NCBI GenBank assembly: GCA_030038715.1 | Contig: JASHSO010000558.1 | Coordinates: forward strand, 1-9,867 | Length of the DNA stretch: 9,867 nt | DNA from: Streptosporangiaceae bacterium | Lineage (GTDB): Bacteria > Actinomycetota > Actinomycetes > Streptosporangiales > Streptosporangiaceae | Reading direction: 5' to 3' | Shown: positions 1 to 7,323 of the stretch, piece after piece | Numbering within the stretch: position 1 is the first letter of the stretch | Layout of the letters: each line of letters opens with the position of its first letter | The notes under the pieces: generated by a model | What the model saw: only the letters and a program-made list of their open reading frames with translations | What the model was told of the DNA's origin: nothing | Database searches by the model: none | Program-made: the position numbers and the translations under genes

Positions 1-725
1 TCGGTGAGGCCACCGTCCGGGAGCTAGCCGCCGCCGGGAGCAAGGTTGTCGTCGCCGACCTCAACTCCGAGCGCGGGCAGGCGCTGGCCAAGGAGATCGA
101 CGGGATCTTCGTCAAGACCGACGTCAGTGACACCGAGTCGGTCCGCGCGGCGGTGGAAGCCGCGACTTCGGCTGGGCATCCGCTGCGCGTGGTCGTCAAC
201 TGCGCGGGGATCGGGTGGGCGCAGCGGACCGTCGGCCGCGACGGCTCGCCGCACGATCGGGCCACGTTCCAGAAGGTCATCGACGTCAACCTGATCGGCA
301 CCTTCAACCTCATGAGCATCGGCGCCGCCGCCATCGCCAAGACCGAGCCGGCCGATGCCGACGGCCAGCGCGGCGTGGTGGTCAACACCTCGTCCGTCGC
401 GGGGATCGAGGGCCAGACCGGCCAGCTCGCGTACTCGGCGTCGAAGGGCGGGATCATCGGCATGACCGTGCCAGCCGCCAGGGACCTGTCGGTCATCGGC
501 GTGCGGGTCAACACGATCTGCCCAGGGATCATCGACACGCCCATTTACGGCACCGGCCAGGAAAGCGAGGAGTGGAAGGCCAAGCTGGCCGCCCCTGTGG
601 TGTTTCCCAAGCGGATGGGTACGGCAGCCGAGTTCGCGCACCTAGTCCGGGCGCTGATCGAGAACGACTACATGAACGCGGAAGTCATCCGCTTCGACGG
701 TGGCATCAGGTTCCAGCCCAAATGA
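1..725 (+). CDS. SDR-family dehydrogenase, HSD17B10-like (type II 3-hydroxyacyl-CoA dehydrogenase), 5'-partial
   Basis: The reading frame is open from the first complete codon at position 3, so the start and the N-terminal TGxxxGxG nucleotide-binding motif lie just outside the window. About 20 residues are missing, judging from the family. Visible SDR hallmarks are the VVVAD segment ending beta-2, the NCAG motif, the catalytic Ser in NTSSVAG (codon 393-395), the catalytic YSASK (Tyr codon 432-434, Lys codon 444-446), and the CPGIIDTP loop after the active site. The C-terminal pattern (AEFAHLVRALIENDYMNAEV followed by IRFDGGIRFQP) matches human HSD10 and its bacterial relatives more closely than FabG. 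Enzymes of this group oxidise 3-hydroxyacyl-CoA or 2-methyl-3-hydroxybutyryl-CoA with NAD+ in fatty-acid or isoleucine breakdown. The exact substrate is inferred. A crotonase gene 1.8 kb downstream would fit the same pathway. Confidence 0.9.
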   Translation, partial: GEATVRELAAAGSKVVVADLNSERGQALAKEIDGIFVKTDVSDTESVRAAVEAATSAGHPLRVVVNCAGIGWAQRTVGRDGSPHDRATFQKVIDVNLIGTFNLMSIGAAAIAKTEPADADGQRGVVVNTSSVAGIEGQTGQLAYSASKGGIIGMTVPAARDLSVIGVRVNTICPGIIDTPIYGTGQESEEWKAKLAAPVVFPKRMGTAAEFAHLVRALIENDYMNAEVIRFDGGIRFQPK

Positions 726-1029
726 CGACCGGGCAGCCCTGACCGCCATCTGACCTTGACAGATGCGCTTCACCGCGCGTCGCCCTGCCCGGTGTGTTCG
801 GCGTGGCCATCGGCTAAGTCACCGGCTGCCCGGTAGGCGAGCGTGGCGGACTGCTCCGGCGGCTTCGGTGCCGGCTAGGGCCCCGCCGACACGAGTAAAC
901 CCTGGCTCGCCCAAGCGTCCTAGCATTACCCGGGCAAAGCAGTAAGAATCCTGCTATGAGTTGTCCCGTGGCCGAGGAAGAAGGCCGCCGACCCTGCGGC
1001 GGGCCGCCTGGCCGATGAGGGGAGACACA
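726..1029. other. 304-bp intergenic gap, no convincing gene
   Basis: No open frame here looks like a real protein. A small inverted repeat lies 22 bp after the dehydrogenase stop (CATCTG at 747-752 against CAGATG at 760-765, 7-nt loop). It has no T-run, so it is at best a weak terminator. A second short one (AGCAG/CTGCT around 938-955) frames the AT-richer stretch TAAGAATC, the only sequence resembling a -10 region before the next gene. I could not pair it with a convincing -35 box. The promoter of the beta-helix gene probably lies in this gap, but I cannot place it. Confidence 0.4.
1018..1024 (+). promoter_or_regulatory. Ribosome binding site AGGGGAG that decides the GTG start at 1030
   Basis: AGGGGAG ends 5 nt before GTG 1030, which is ideal spacing. 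The alternative in-frame starts, TTG 961 and ATG 1015, lack such a site and would place extra polar residues before the signal peptide. Confidence 0.75.
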
Positions 1030-2391
1030 GTGAAGATCTCGCGCTGGCTGGGGCTGACGGCGGCGGTGGGCATGATGGCGTGGGCGGCGGTGGCGCTGGC
1101 TCCCGCGGCGTCGGCGGCTGGCGCGCCCTGCCTGGTCGTCAACCCGGCGGCCCATGCCAGCTATCCAAGCTTCGGGGCCGCGGTGGCCGCGGCCAGTTCC
1201 CCCGCCCGGCTGCTGGTCTCAGGTACGTGCATCGGCACGACCGCGATCAGCAAGGACCTGACGATTACCGGCTTCGGATGGCAGCCCACGCTGGACGGCG
1301 GCGAGCAGGGAACCGTGCTGACCATCACGGGTGACGCCACCGTGGTCCTGACCGGGCTGACCGTCACCGGCGGCAACGCCTCGTCGTCCGGCGACGGCGG
1401 TGGGATCGACATCGGCAAGGGCAGCTCGGTGACGCTGGACAACGCATTGGTCACCGGCAATACCGCAGGCGCCGGCGGCGGCATCGCAGACAGCGGTTCG
1501 CTGACGCTGACCGGTCGGGCCAGCGTGAGTGACAACGACGGCGCCTACTTTGGCGGCGGCATCTTCATTCAGTACCCGGATGGCACGGTGACGATGAACG
1601 GCCAGGCCAGCGTCAGCGGCAATACCGCCACGGACCAAGGCGGCGGCATCATCATGGATTACGGCTGCTTGCTGACACTCACCGGCCGGGCCAGCGTGAA
1701 CGGCAACAGCGCCAACATCGGCGGCGGGATCTTCAGCTACGAGGGCGGCACGGTGACGATGGGCGGCCAGGCCAGCGTGAGCGGCAACACCGCGAGTGAC
1801 GAGGGCGGCGGCATCTACAACCAGGGCGGTGCCTCCCTGGCACTCGGCGGCCAAGCGAGCGTGACCGGCAACAGCTCGGGGTATGGCGGCGGCATCTACA
1901 ACGACTTCGGCGGCACGGTGACGAGCAACGGCCAGGCCAGTGTGACGCGCAACACCGCCAAGAAAGACGGCGGCGGCATCCTCAACGACGGCACGACCAC
2001 CCTCAGCGGCCTGGCGAGCGTGACGGGTAATACCTCGGAATATGGCGGCGGCATCTACAACGACAGCGGTGCCACGCTAACGCTGACCAGCCTGGCCAGC
2101 GTGAGCCGCAACACCGCGACTGCCGAGGGTGGCGGCGTCTGGAACGGCGGCGCGTTCACTCTCAGCGACTGGGCCAGCGTCACCGGCAACACCTCGGACG
2201 ACGAGGGCGGCGGTATCTTCAACGAAGGATCGCTGACCCTGGACAACCGAGCCACGGTGAGCTTCAACCTCGCCAAAGGTGGTGCAGGCAGCGGCGGCGG
2301 GATCTACAGCAAGGGCGGTAAGCTGACCGGGGTGTCTGCCGGATTCGGCGGGAACGTGTTCGGCAACCGCCCCGACGACCTGGCAAGTTGA
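1030..2391 (+). CDS. Secreted right-handed beta-helix repeat protein
   Basis: This encodes 453 residues from GTG 1030. Residues 1-29 form a Sec signal peptide: VKISR basic end, a hydrophobic core, and an Ala-Ser-Ala cleavage site before AGAPC. Residues 30-120 form a non-repetitive cap with Cys34 and Cys67, which could form a disulfide, and strands such as LTITGFGWQPTLDGG. From residue 123 on there are twelve units of about 24-29 residues. Each starts GGG(I/V) and carries a Ser/Thr-rich strand and a core like ASVTGNT. This is the layout of right-handed parallel beta-helices and resembles chlamydial Pmp repeats (GGAI...FxxN). The C-terminus ends FGNRPDDLAS, with no LPXTG motif, no membrane anchor and no autotransporter barrel, so the protein is predicted to be released or held non-covalently. 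No catalytic domain is recognisable, so an adhesin, a polysaccharide-binding role and a carbohydrate-active role all remain open. The neighbours do not explain its function. Confidence 0.85.
   Translation: MKISRWLGLTAAVGMMAWAAVALAPAASAAGAPCLVVNPAAHASYPSFGAAVAAASSPARLLVSGTCIGTTAISKDLTITGFGWQPTLDGGEQGTVLTITGDATVVLTGLTVTGGNASSSGDGGGIDIGKGSSVTLDNALVTGNTAGAGGGIADSGSLTLTGRASVSDNDGAYFGGGIFIQYPDGTVTMNGQASVSGNTATDQGGGIIMDYGCLLTLTGRASVNGNSANIGGGIFSYEGGTVTMGGQASVSGNTASDEGGGIYNQGGASLALGGQASVTGNSSGYGGGIYNDFGGTVTSNGQASVTRNTAKKDGGGILNDGTTTLSGLASVTGNTSEYGGGIYNDSGATLTLTSLASVSRNTATAEGGGVWNGGAFTLSDWASVTGNTSDDEGGGIFNEGSLTLDNRATVSFNLAKGGAGSGGGIYSKGGKLTGVSAGFGGNVFGNRPDDLAS
1396..2370 (+). repeat. Twelve in-frame GGG(I/V) coding repeats of the beta-helix gene
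   Basis: Units of roughly 75-85 bp begin with a GGCGGCGGCATC-like sequence. The intervals 1882-1905 and 2041-2064 are identical over 24 bases and lie 159 bp (53 codons) apart. That distance equals two protein units (28 plus 25 residues), which suggests growth partly by two-unit duplication. Confidence 0.85.
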
Positions 2392-2560
2392 TGACAGCCG
2401 GAGTCCGTGGCGGTGCTCGCTAGGCCGCACGTGGGCGCGCCTTTACCCACTGACGGATCTGCGCCCAGAAGGCACTAACGGTCGCCAGCAGTGACCGGCA
2501 ACGGTCGGTGTGGCTGTGCGGGCCAGAGCGGAGGCTTCGAGCGGATGTACGGGTCGCCAC

Positions 2561-3325
2561 ATGCCTGAAGCAGTCCTGTCCGAGCTAAGCGACGGCATAG
2601 CCGTTATCACCATCAACCGGCCGGAGGCCAGGAACGCGGTCAACGGCGAGGTTGCCCGCGGCATAGCCGCGGCGGTCGAGGAATTCGACGACAGCGCGGA
2701 AGCTCGCGTGCTGATCCTTACCGGGGCCGGCGGCACGTTCAGCGCGGGCATGGACCTCAAAGGCTTCCTGGCCGGCGATGCGCCGGTAGCGGCGGACCGC
2801 GGTTTCGGCGGGATCGTGCAGCGGCCGCCGGTCAAGCCGATCATCGCGGCGGTGGAGGGATACGCCCTGGCTGGCGGCTTCGAGCTCGCCCTCGCCTGCG
2901 ACCTGGTGGTGGCCAGCGAGACTGCAAAGTTCGGACTGCCCGAGGTCAGACGCGGCCTGGTGGCCGGGGCCGGCGGGCTGTTGCGGCTGCCGAAGCGGAT
3001 CCCTTACCACCTCGCGATGGAGATCGCACTGACTGGCGAACACTATCCGGCGGCGCGGCTGCGCCAGGTCGGCCTGGTCAACGAGCTCGCTCCGGCTGGC
3101 CAGGCACTCGAGGTTGCCCGTGCCCTGGCGGGGCGGATCGCCGAGGGCGGGCCGCTTGCGCTGGCAGCCACCAAGCGGATCATCACCGAGTCGGGCGACT
3201 GGGACAGTGCGTCGGCCTTCAGCCGGCAAGGGCAGATCCTCGGCCCGGTATTCGCCTCGGCCGACGCCAGGGAGGGCGCGCTCGCGTTCGCCGAGAAGCG
3301 GAAGCCGCAGTGGCGGGGCGAGTAA
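2561..3325 (+). CDS. Enoyl-CoA hydratase/isomerase family protein (crotonase)
   Basis: This encodes 254 residues from ATG 2561. An in-frame GTG at 2510 would add 17 residues of unconserved sequence, so the ATG giving MPEAVLSEL is preferred although no strong ribosome binding site precedes it. The whole protein is one crotonase fold of usual length. ITINRPEARNAVN (residues 16-28) and SAGMDLKGF (61-69) form the CoA and first oxyanion-hole region. GYALAGGFELALACD (100-114) carries the second oxyanion-hole glycine and Glu108, and FGLPEVRRGL (124-133) carries Glu128. These two glutamates match the Glu144/Glu164 pair of rat mitochondrial enoyl-CoA hydratase, so hydration of 2-enoyl-CoA is likely. 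The chain length or pathway cannot be told. It could partner the dehydrogenase at the left end of the window. Only a 169-bp gap separates it from the beta-helix gene. Confidence 0.9.
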   Translation: MPEAVLSELSDGIAVITINRPEARNAVNGEVARGIAAAVEEFDDSAEARVLILTGAGGTFSAGMDLKGFLAGDAPVAADRGFGGIVQRPPVKPIIAAVEGYALAGGFELALACDLVVASETAKFGLPEVRRGLVAGAGGLLRLPKRIPYHLAMEIALTGEHYPAARLRQVGLVNELAPAGQALEVARALAGRIAEGGPLALAATKRIITESGDWDSASAFSRQGQILGPVFASADAREGALAFAEKRKPQWRGE

Positions 3326-3588
3326 CCGGCGGCGGAGAACACCGGTGTCGGCCGGGCTGGGATGCGGCGAACGCGCCGCGGTGGTGGCCGCCAGCCACCG
3401 GTCGAGCCGGCACCCGGAGTTGGCGGCGGTGCGCAGTCGGCCGCGCCAGCCCGTTCCGCTTCGCAGTGAGCGGTAACCTGGCGTAAACCTGCAGGCCTTC
3501 GCATCAGCCGAGGCTGCCGAAGGCCCTGGCCGCCGCCGTGAACACCGCCGCCGTGGGCGCCGAGGTCATGACCGACTGGAGCTGAGTG
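3326..3588. other. 263-bp gap with a small hairpin and a possible short upstream ORF
   Basis: A bulged inverted repeat lies at 3453-3477 (GTTCCGCT against AGCGGTAAC, 8-nt loop). It could end the crotonase transcript or belong to the leader of the next gene. A short frame with starts GTG 3538 or ATG 3568 ends at TGA 3583-3585, immediately before the GTG/ATG start pair of the bifunctional transferase. It reads AVNTAAVGAEVMTDWS near its end. I do not recognise it, and it may be chance. No clear promoter was found. Confidence 0.3.
3578..3581 (+). promoter_or_regulatory. Ribosome binding site GGAG for the bifunctional transferase
   Basis: GGAG lies 7 nt before ATG 3589 but only 4 nt before the adjacent GTG 3586. 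This favours the ATG as start, and the difference is one residue. Confidence 0.6.
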
Positions 3589-6500
3589 ATGCCGGTTCCC
3601 CGGATCAGCGTTGTTGTGCCGTTCTACAACAACGAGGATCTGCTTGGTGACTGCCTGACTTCGATAGCCGCCCAGTCGTTCACCGACTTCGAAGTCATCA
3701 TGGTCGACGATGGCTCGACCGATTCCAGCGCTGACATCGCTGCTGCCCAGGCGGCTGCCGACCCGCGATTCACGCTGGTCAAGGTTCCGCATGGCGGCAG
3801 TCCCGGGTACACCCGCAACCAGGGCATCAGACGGGCGAGCGGGGAGTACCTGTCGTTCGTGGACGCCGACGACACGCTGCCTACCCACTCGCTTGAGCGC
3901 ATGCTGCACGCGCTGGAGCAGTCCGGCTCCGACATGGTGTCCGGGGGAGTGCTGCGATTCGGTCCGATGGGCATCAATCCCTCGGCCATGCACGCGCAGG
4001 CGATCAAGACCAGGCAGATCGGCACGCACGTCAGCCGGAACCCCGACCTGTTCTTCGACGTGTCGGTGTGGAACAAGATGTTCCGGCGGTCGTTCTGGGA
4101 CCGGGCGGGCCTTGAGTTCCCCGAGGGCGTGGTCTGGGAAGACTTGCAGCTCATGATGAAGGCGCACGTCCTGGCCCGGGCCGTGGACATCATCCCGGAG
4201 CCGATCTACTACTGGCGCGAACGGGGCAAGGGCGAGCTGTCGATCACCCAGTCGCGCACGGACATCAAGAACTTCAGGGACCGGATCACCGCGCTGGAAG
4301 CGATCGACGCCTTCCTGCGTTCGCACGGCCCGGCCCGGCTAGTGCGCGAGCACCAGCGCAAGGCGCTGTTCAACGACCTGTGGCTGTACGTGCCGGACCT
4401 GGGCCGGACAAGCGAGGAGTACCGCGCCGAGTTCGTGGCGCTGACCGGCAGGTACCTGGCTGGGGTGGACCGGCGGGTGCTGCGGCAGCTGCCGTCCACG
4501 CACAAGCTGGCCTACTACCTGATCAGCCGGAGTATGACCGCCGAGCTGCTTGAGTACGCGGGCTGGCTGAGCCAGCAGCCGGCCAAGGCGGTCCCGATAG
4601 CCAGGGAAGGTGGCAGGATCCGCGCGGACCTGCCGTTCCGCAAAGACCGGCGGCTGAACATCCCGGCCTGGGTCTACCGCCCGCACTGGCGCGAGCTCGA
4701 CCCGGTGATGCGGGTCGAGGGCGTCGGCTGGGAGAACGGCAAGCTTGTCATCTCCGGATTCGCCTACGTGCCCTCGATCGACATCCGCAAGCGCAGGCAC
4801 ACCTCGAAGGTAGCGATCTTGCGGCCGCTGACCCGAGGCAGGCTGCCCATCGTGCTTCCGGCTAGGTCCACGCTGAATGTGGGGGCGACGACCTATTCCC
4901 AGCAGGACAGGTACCACTACGACTGGGCCGGGTTCCGCTGCGTGGTCAGCCCGCGCTGGTTCCGCCTGGCCGGGCGCTGGGTCACCGGAGACTGGGACGG
5001 CTTCCTGCTGGTACGCGGCCGCGGCGTGTGGCGGCCGGTCAGGCTGCACTCGCCGCTGCCCGGCTCGGCCGAGCGGCCGGTCGCGCGGCAGGTGGCACCC
5101 GGGATCCGGCTCGGCGCTCGGTGGGTGGGCCTGCGGCTGCACGTCCAGGTGGTCACGACGCCGGCCGAACTGCGCGGCTGCGAGTACTCCCACGGCGACC
5201 TCGTGCTCGAGGTCGATGCCCGGTTGCCGGCCGGGCAGCCTGCCGACCTCGTGCTGGCCAGGCCCAAGGGCGCGGCGACGCGGCGGCTGGACGCTGCGGC
5301 TTCGGTCTTGCCGGGTGGCGGCGGGGTCCTCCGGCTGCGCGCGACCGTACCCGGCGAGCTGCTCGGAGCGAGCCGGGGCGACCGGGGTCAGCTACCCGAC
5401 CAGGGCCAGCTGCCGGACCAGAGCGACGCAGTGGAGTGGGACCTGTGCGTGGAGAGGGAACGGGGCGAGCGCATCCGGGTCGCGTTCCCTGCTGGCGCCG
5501 CCGAGTACCGGTACCCGGCAGGAGCCGAGGAAGTCGCGGTGGAGCGCACCCGCTACGGGAACGTGGTGATCCTGCGCCGCGGCCTTCGGCCGGTCATCGA
5601 CGAGCACTCCTGGTCGGAGGAGGCCACATTGACCCTCCGCGGCAGCTACGCCGACCATCCGGGCCAGCCGATCGAGGCAGTGCTGTTCCGCCGGACGTCG
5701 ACCGACACCCACGTGCTCGCGATGGACCGGGACGGCGACCGGTTCAGCATCATCGTCGATGCGGCCGCGATGCCGCTGTTCGGCCGCCGGAGTCCGCTTC
5801 GGGATGGAATCTGGCAGCTTCGCGTCCGCCCGGTCGGCCGGACCGGCGAGGAGTGGGTCCTGCCTGTCTACGACCACGCCAGGCTGGCCGGGATCGCCGA
5901 CAAGGTTGTCCACGTCGGGCCGAAGACCTACAAGTTCACCACGACCGAGTACGACCTGCCGATGCTGGAAGTGGCTGCTTCGCTCCGGCTCGGCGAGCAG
6001 GGCCGGATCCAGCGCAAAGTGCTGCGCGACATGTACTACCCGCTCCAGCAGCGGCGCCAGCTCAAGGACAGCGTCGCGTTCGTCAGCTGGAAGGGTAAGC
6101 AGTGCGGCGACAACCCGCTGGGCATCAGCGAGGAGTTGCGCCGCCGCGGCGACGACCGCGAGCACGTGTGGGTCGTGAACGACTGGGCAGTGCCGGTGCC
6201 CGACGGCGCCAAGGCAGTGCTGGCCAACACCGAGGCCTACTGGGATGCGCTGGCCCGGTCCAAGTACGTGATCTCCAACGACGACATGCCAGCCAGGTTC
6301 GAGAAGCGCCCCGGCCAGGTCTACGTCCAGACCTGGCACGGCACACTGCTGAAGAAGATCGGCTTTGACGTCGCGCAACCGCAGTTCATCAGTGGCACCA
6401 AGTACAACGACCACCTGGCCAGGGACGTCGCCAAGTGGGACGTGCTGCTCTCGCCGAACCCGTTCAGTACGCCGATCATGCGCCGGGCCTTCCGCTATCA

Positions 6501-7152
6501 GGGCGAAATCTGCGAGTCCGGCTACCCGCGCAACGACGTACTCTGCCGCGGCGACACAGACCAGGTCGCCGCCCGGGTGCGCGAGCGCCTCGGGCTGCCG
6601 CCCGGCAAGAAGGTCGTCATGTACGCGCCGACCTGGCGGGACAACCAGTACTACGCCTCCGGGCGGTACCGGTTTGACTTCCGGCTGGACCTGTCGAGCG
6701 CGTGGCGCGAGCTCGGCGAGGACTACGTCTTCTTGATCAGGGGCCATCACCACATGGCCGACGACGTGCCCGACGATGTACGACCGGGTTTCGCGGTCAA
6801 CGTCACCGCCTACCCGGACATCGCCGAGCTTTTCCTGGTCAGCGACATGTTGATCACCGACTACTCGTCAGCGATGTGCGACTTCGCGGCTACTGGCAAG
6901 CCCATGCTGTTCTACACCTACGACCTCGAGGACTACCGGGACAACTTGCGCGGGTTCTACCTGGATCTCGAGTCCGAGGTGCCCGGCCCGCTTCTGGCCA
7001 CCTCGGCTGAGGTGATCGCCGCGGTGGGCGACATCGACGCCGTGGCGGCCGGGTTCCGGGCGAAGTACGAGGCGTTCGCGGTCAAGTTCTGCCCGCTGGA
7101 TGACGGCAAGGCCGGTGCCCGTGCTTGCGACCGGATATTCGGGTCAGTTTGA
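3589..7152 (+). CDS. Bifunctional GT2 glycosyltransferase / CDP-glycerol glycerophosphotransferase (TagF-like)
   Basis: This encodes 1187 residues (numbered from ATG 3589). Residues 4-230 are a GT-A family 2 glycosyltransferase: ISVVVPFYNNEDLLGDCL, VDDGSTD (39-45), the metal-binding VDADD (91-95), and the WED motif (183-185) typical of its active site. A probable helical segment follows to about 345. Residues 370-800 form a long strand-rich region (VEGVGWENGKLVISGFAYV and similar stretches) with no motif I recognise. Residues 820-1185 are a CDP-glycerol glycerophosphotransferase domain, with TWHGT (915-919), GYPRND (978-983), YAPTWRD (1012-1018), LITDYSS (1088-1094) and the RGFY segment near the end. 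The family transfers glycerol phosphate from CDP-glycerol to build teichoic-acid-type polymers on the cytoplasmic membrane face. The N-terminal half would add a sugar, so together they likely assemble a glycosylated glycerol-phosphate polymer. No tag/tar transporter or CDP-glycerol synthase gene is in the window. The gene appears to stand alone and converges on the sigma gene. Confidence 0.9.
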   Translation: MPVPRISVVVPFYNNEDLLGDCLTSIAAQSFTDFEVIMVDDGSTDSSADIAAAQAAADPRFTLVKVPHGGSPGYTRNQGIRRASGEYLSFVDADDTLPTHSLERMLHALEQSGSDMVSGGVLRFGPMGINPSAMHAQAIKTRQIGTHVSRNPDLFFDVSVWNKMFRRSFWDRAGLEFPEGVVWEDLQLMMKAHVLARAVDIIPEPIYYWRERGKGELSITQSRTDIKNFRDRITALEAIDAFLRSHGPARLVREHQRKALFNDLWLYVPDLGRTSEEYRAEFVALTGRYLAGVDRRVLRQLPSTHKLAYYLISRSMTAELLEYAGWLSQQPAKAVPIAREGGRIRADLPFRKDRRLNIPAWVYRPHWRELDPVMRVEGVGWENGKLVISGFAYVPSIDIRKRRHTSKVAILRPLTRGRLPIVLPARSTLNVGATTYSQQDRYHYDWAGFRCVVSPRWFRLAGRWVTGDWDGFLLVRGRGVWRPVRLHSPLPGSAERPVARQVAPGIRLGARWVGLRLHVQVVTTPAELRGCEYSHGDLVLEVDARLPAGQPADLVLARPKGAATRRLDAAASVLPGGGGVLRLRATVPGELLGASRGDRGQLPDQGQLPDQSDAVEWDLCVERERGERIRVAFPAGAAEYRYPAGAEEVAVERTRYGNVVILRRGLRPVIDEHSWSEEATLTLRGSYADHPGQPIEAVLFRRTSTDTHVLAMDRDGDRFSIIVDAAAMPLFGRRSPLRDGIWQLRVRPVGRTGEEWVLPVYDHARLAGIADKVVHVGPKTYKFTTTEYDLPMLEVAASLRLGEQGRIQRKVLRDMYYPLQQRRQLKDSVAFVSWKGKQCGDNPLGISEELRRRGDDREHVWVVNDWAVPVPDGAKAVLANTEAYWDALARSKYVISNDDMPARFEKRPGQVYVQTWHGTLLKKIGFDVAQPQFISGTKYNDHLARDVAKWDVLLSPNPFSTPIMRRAFRYQGEICESGYPRNDVLCRGDTDQVAARVRERLGLPPGKKVVMYAPTWRDNQYYASGRYRFDFRLDLSSAWRELGEDYVFLIRGHHHMADDVPDDVRPGFAVNVTAYPDIAELFLVSDMLITDYSSAMCDFAATGKPMLFYTYDLEDYRDNLRGFYLDLESEVPGPLLATSAEVIAAVGDIDAVAAGFRAKYEAFAVKFCPLDDGKAGARACDRIFGSV

Positions 7153-7163
7153 CGGTGCGTCAA
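7149..7163 (+). terminator. Small hairpin across the stop codon of the bifunctional transferase
   Basis: TTGACG-GTG-CGTCAA forms a perfect 6-bp stem with a 3-nt loop and includes the TGA stop (7150-7152). There is no T-run after it. It may be a degenerate member of the adjacent tandem repeat rather than a terminator. Confidence 0.25.
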
Positions 7164-7168
7164 GCCCG

Positions 7169-7293
7169 GTCCGCGTGGCGGCGCGGTAGTCCGGTCCCGC
7201 GTGACGGCGCGGTGTTCTGTCCGCGTGGCGGCGCGGTAGTCCGGTCCCGCGTGGCGGCGCAGTGTTCTGTCCGCCTGGCGGCGCGGTAGTCGG
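7169..7293. repeat. Minisatellite: five 25-bp units in an A-B-A-B-A pattern (50-bp higher-order repeat)
   Basis: The units lie at 7169-7193, 7194-7218, 7219-7243, 7244-7268 and 7269-7293. A units start GTCCGCGTGGCGGCGCGG and end TAGTCCG or TAGTCGG. B units start GTCCCGCGTG and end GTGTTCT. The two 50-bp copies (7169-7218 and 7219-7268) differ at only two positions. Degenerate partial units follow at 7294-7322, and B-like sequence also appears just before the array. The array fills the gap between two converging stop codons. All units are adjacent with no unique spacers, so this is not a CRISPR array. Confidence 0.9.
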
Positions 7294-7323
7294 GTCCGTA
7301 GTCCGGTCCGCGTGACAGTCTGG

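Noticed and set aside
961..1029. TTG 961 and ATG 1015 as starts for the beta-helix protein
   Set aside because: They would put an Arg-rich or unsupported extension before the signal peptide. GTG 1030 has a well-spaced AGGGGAG site and gives a standard signal peptide.
2493..2506. Hairpin GACCG-GCAA-CGGTC before the crotonase gene
   Set aside because: It is a 5-bp stem with a GNRA-type loop and no further conserved structure. It is too small to call a riboswitch or terminator in GC-rich DNA.
3043..4326. Long minus-strand open frame of 427 codons
   Set aside because: It lies antisense across the crotonase 3' end, the gap and the GT2 domain, all of which have clear family motifs on the + strand. 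Its translation is Arg/Pro/His-rich, as expected for a GC-rich shadow frame.
5392..6753. Minus-strand open frame of 453 codons inside the transferase gene
   Set aside because: It is antisense to the TagF-like domain and its upstream region, which carries all the expected motifs. The composition is typical of a shadow frame.
7169..7293. Regular repeats that could suggest a CRISPR array
   Set aside because: The units are directly adjacent and similar along their full length, with no unique spacers of constant size and no cas gene nearby. It is a minisatellite.
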